From: Aselliscus stoliczkanus
Taxonomy: Eukaryota; Chordata; Mammalia; Chiroptera; Hipposideridae
DNA length: 64,000 bases
Direction of reading: 5' to 3'
Assembly (NCBI GenBank): GCA_033961575.1
Contig: CM066732.1
Location: forward strand, 70,470,687-70,534,686
The position numbers and the translations under genes are program-made. The notes beneath the pieces are model-generated. The model saw only the letters and a program-made list of their open reading frames with translations. It made no database searches and had not been told where the DNA came from. How positions within the stretch are numbered: position 1 is the stretch's first letter; the number at the start of each line of letters is the position of its first letter. Shown here piece after piece: positions 61,256 to 64,000 of this stretch.

Positions 61256-61687
61256 CCTTTTGTTTTAACAAATGCAGCATTATGGCTTAGATTTTGAATC
61301 ACATTTACAGATAAGGAACACTTCTAGACCCAAACAGGAGCTACTACAGCTGGAAGCAATGTGTGCTAGAATCCTGAACCACAGGTGGGCAGGAGATGGG
61401 GTGAAGTTCATGCAACCACCACCTGGCTCCTTGCCTTCACTGCACAACAACTGAGAGTTGTTCTTTAGATAAGTTAAAATAGGTTTCCTGTTTCTATCCA
61501 GTAGAACTTTCTCCCATTGTTAATAATTAGCTAATAACAATTAGGCTAAGGGCAGTAGCTACAGAAGGGTACCACTGATAAATGGTACCCTGCATAGAAC
61601 AGCAAAAGGAGAGCTACACAGAAAATCCTGTCTCCAAGCATCGGACACATCCCTATCATAGCAGTATAGGAACTTGGCCTCAAACGC
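61256..61687 (-). pseudogene. Probable 3'UTR portion of the ATP6V1E1 retrocopy
   Basis: About 430 bases lie between the retrocopy stop codon and a weak T-rich stretch on the plus strand (ccttttgttttaac, 61256-61269), which could be the decayed poly(A) tail. The length is plausible for the 3'UTR of this mRNA. I could not match the sequence itself from memory, and no clear target-site duplication was found, so this end is inferred. Confidence 0.4.
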
Positions 61688-62362
61688 TCAGCCCAAAAAC
61701 TTCCTGTTGGCATTTGCACCAAACAAGGCTCCCCGTACTTCTGGCATCATCTGCTGGGCCATGAGATCCAGCCGGCTTTCTCCGGTTTTGGAAACCTTTA
61801 TTTTACAATCCCCATTATAGATCTCAACTCCACTAGCTGTTTCCTCAGGCAGGTAGGCCTCCTGATCAATTTGGACGTCATCTTTTTTGGTGGCAATTTT
61901 GTGCATAGGGATTGCTTTTTGGACTGCAGCCTTTACCAGAGGGTAATCCTGTTTCCGGCAATGGACAATCATCTGGGGCTCCAACAACTGGGGCAAACCC
62001 TGGAGGACCAGTCCGTCCAGCAGCACTTGGTACCGGGTTATATCCTTTACCATCTTGCTGAGTCTCTGTTTTGCTTCATTTACTAGGTCTGTAATAAGGT
62101 CATCTCTCACTCTGAGGACTTTGAGCTTTGCTTGATTCATCAAATTGGACATCTGAATTTTCTTCTGCTGCTCTATCTGCTTTTCTTTCTTCTCATAGTA
62201 CTCCATAATCTTCAGTCTCTGGGTTTGCACAAGATGACCTTTCTCAATGTTGAACTCTTCTGTTTTTGCATTTATTTCTTCTGCTTTTTCATTGGCTTCT
62301 TGTTTAATAAAAGCCATCATATGCTTGATCTGCTTTTGCATGTTGGCTCCTCTGAGGGCCAT
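61688..62362 (-). pseudogene. ATP6V1E1 (retrocopy): Intronless retrocopy of V-ATPase subunit E1, open reading frame intact
   Basis: The frame runs 224 codons from ATG (62360-62362) to TGA (61688-61690) with no interruption. It reads as V-ATPase subunit E, a peripheral-stalk protein that with subunit G links the V1 sector to the membrane sector of the proton pump. The N-terminal half (about residues 9-110) is the charged coiled-coil stalk ([30 protein letters not shown]); the C-terminal half is the globular head ending [20 protein letters not shown]. Wording such as MSNLMNQAK and [13 protein letters not shown] fits E1 rather than the testis paralogue E2. The family is normally 226 residues. 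Two single codons are missing, both in frame: one glutamate near residue 34 and one residue near position 160. Several changes hit usually constant sites (SDAD-like start to RGAN, E20K, RCR to HCR). No introns, the repeat-rich setting and the substitutions point to a processed copy, probably non-functional, although an expressed retrogene is not excluded. Differences are judged against the human protein from memory. Confidence 0.9.
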
Positions 62363-63240
62363 GGTAAAAGCGATGCTAGGCGGGTGGGCACCTCAAGTTT
62401 AGGATTAAGGAAGATGGTAGAAGAAAGGGGAAAGGAAAAGCCAGCACAGGATCTGCCTGCCTTTGCTTTCATCTAGTTCTCGATATATTTCCATTAATAT
62501 GGCAAATAATTTTTTCTCAATCCCATCAGTAGGGAGGTTCAAACACAATTTGCATTTACATGTCAGTGACAACAATGTATAATCAATATTATTCATAAAT
62601 AATTTGCTTATAAACTGCCTTCCAAAGGACAAGGATTATAGTGAGTGCTAAATACAGTGACTGCTTTCTTATTTTCTTTTTACAATATAACATTTTTCTA
62701 ATAATTTCATGATGATATGAAATTATTGGTTTGTTGCTTCTTTGATGAAAAGCATTATATTAACAATTTTGGATTTCCATAGAATTTCCATAGTTGTAGC
62801 CACATATAAAACTCTTAGCAAAATTGAATTTTAAATAACTTTCATAACTTTTGTGTTTTCCTTCAAGAATTTCTTGAAAGATTTCATTTTCATTTAGAAA
62901 CACCTTTCTTGTCAGAATTAATCAGAACTATGTATGTATATCTAAAACTGTATCACTAGAGAAAACACTATTTTTTTCTTTAAAAACCTATTATTGCTGA
63001 AGGCATACCTGTGCTGGTATGATTAATAAATTTTCTTTACCAGTTACACTTAGCACACTAGAGAAATATCCCATGAATTAATCAATGATCTACTTAAATA
63101 TTTATTTGTATAGTTATTTTTTAGGGCAGCAATCAATATGCTAAAGATTCTTCAGATATATTTCCCATAGAGTTTAAACCTAAAATCAGCTAAACAATGA
63201 GTTATATCCTAATATGTATTTCTTTTTGAAAGTTTGAGTT
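62363..63240. other. No gene seen
   Basis: The first 40 bases (gcgatgctaggcgggtgggc) are GC-rich and may be leader retained from the ATP6V1E1 mRNA. The rest is AT-rich and unassigned. Confidence 0.45.
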
Positions 63241-64000
63241 TGGTTGAAATGAACATCAAGATACACCGGAGGGAGAAACAAAAGGCCAAATAGTTCATCC
63301 TAAAGGAATAAAAGATTTGAAACTTTTATACTCCTGATGAAAGTGAAAGAAGAAAGTGCCAAAGCAGGACTGTATTTGAACCATCAAGAAGACAAAAATC
63401 GTGGCTACAGAATTAATATACAACTTTAATGTATGCAATGGTGACATTGAAATTGTGAAAGATTTTGCTTACGTTGGTTTAGTCATCAATTCAAATGGAA
63501 ACAGCCACCAAGAAATCATGAAAAGTCTGTGACTAAGGAGGGCAGCAAAAAAAATTAGGAAAGATCACCAAAAGCGTGTTGTGTTGTTAGAAACCAACTA
63601 AGATCATCCGCATCATCATATCTCCAGTTACCATATGTGGGTGTCAAAGTTGGGCAGTGAAGAAGGCTGATAGAAAAAAAAAATGATTCTTTTGAAGTAT
63701 AGTGTTGGAGGAGAGCTCTATGAATACCCTGGGCTGCCGGAAAGATGAACAAGTGGGTCCTGAAGCAAACTAAGCCTAAATATTGCTGGAGGCCAAAATG
63801 ACAAAACCAAAGCTGTCCTACTTCAGACACATCATGAAAGCTAGGGTTCTTTGGATAAAACAGGAATGCTGGAAAAAAACAGATGGCAGCAGGAAAAGAG
63901 GAATACCAAGTATGAGATGGATTGACTCCATAAAAGAAGCTGTAAGCATGAGTCTACAGGAGCTGAGCAAGGATGCTGAAGGCAGGACACTGTGGGTGTC
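63241..64000 (+). mobile_element. RTE/BovB-like LINE, 3' part of reverse transcriptase ORF, cut by window edge
   Basis: Frame-shifted plus-strand translation gives a series of fragments in the order seen near the C-terminus of RTE-clade (BovB-type) reverse transcriptases. They are LLMKVKEESAKAGLYLN, then VKDFAYVGLVINSNGNSHQEI, then ISPVTICGCQSWAVKKADRK, then FEV-stop-CWRRAL, then RWIDSIKEAVSMSLQELSKD. These correspond to the BovB blocks of the type KVKEESEKVGLKLN, FxFLGSKIxxDG, YGCESWTIKKAE, FELWCWRRLLR and RWLDGITDSMDMSLxxLRE. The order and spacing are preserved, but frameshifts and stops (for example at 63530-63532) show the copy is dead. It continues beyond base 64000. The left boundary near 63241 is approximate. 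The clade call is confident; the exact family is not. Confidence 0.85.

Noticed and set aside
61871..62476. Plus-strand frames (71 and 114 codons) opposite the retrocopy
   Set aside because: Shadow frames of the ATP6V1E1 coding strand.
63555..63830. 91-codon minus frame at the right edge
   Set aside because: Antisense to the RTE LINE coding strand, whose plus-strand frames match known protein blocks.
1..64000. CRISPR arrays, bacterial-type operons or defence systems
   Set aside because: No regularly spaced repeats with unique spacers and no prokaryotic gene organisation. Direct repeats are target-site duplications or microsatellites.

Overview
This window looks like a piece of a bat (Chiroptera) nuclear genome. 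It is AT-rich, has no CpG island, and is dense with mammalian interspersed repeats. The clearest lineage marker is a large set of tRNA-headed SINEs. Some resemble the bat Ves-type SINE, with a 3' tail ending near CCCCAATAAAATCTT. Others carry a different head that ends in a GAGGGC...GCCCTC hairpin. Bat-like L1 3' tails and several Tc1/mariner-type terminal-inverted-repeat elements agree with this. I cannot fix the genus from sequence alone.

No functional multi-exon gene, exon, tRNA, rRNA or other RNA gene could be supported. Nearly all open frames are short and fall inside repeats. The one clear gene-derived sequence is an intronless, reverse-strand retrocopy of the V-ATPase subunit E1 mRNA (ATP6V1E1) at 61688-62362. 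It is open from ATG to stop over 224 codons. The region is best read as intergenic or deep-intronic.

Layout: 0-5 kb has four SINEs, a solitary ERV-type LTR and an L2 fragment. 6.4-8.7 kb has old L1 pieces followed by an antisense L1 ORF1/5'UTR block. 9-12.2 kb has two short SINEs, a 36-bp palindrome and an internally deleted Tigger1. 14-18 kb has antisense L1 3' ends, a SINE and a TTTC microsatellite. 20.9-27.4 kb has Ves-type SINEs, a hAT-like fossil, two antisense LTR-like blocks and a Tigger transposase relic. 30-33.3 kb has a short SINE and a second antisense L1 (3' end, ORF2 endonuclease start, ORF1, 5'UTR) homologous to the block at 6.8-8.7 kb. 35.9-38.1 kb is an antisense L1 split by a SINE and an LTR. 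38.4-39.9 kb has a Ves-type SINE and LTRs. 39.9-46 kb is mostly unique sequence with MIR/L1 fragments. 46-53.6 kb has a MaLR-like LTR carrying an 80-bp mariner MITE, L2, two other TIR elements, L1 tails and SINEs. 54.7-59.4 kb has LTR-like blocks, a CA/CG repeat and MER2. 61.2-62.4 kb holds the ATP6V1E1 retrocopy. 63.2 kb to the edge is the 3' part of an RTE/BovB-like LINE.

The entries do not form a pathway. The value of the window is its stratigraphy of nested insertions and the composite structure of its SINE families. Repeat family names are from recalled consensus features, not from a database search.
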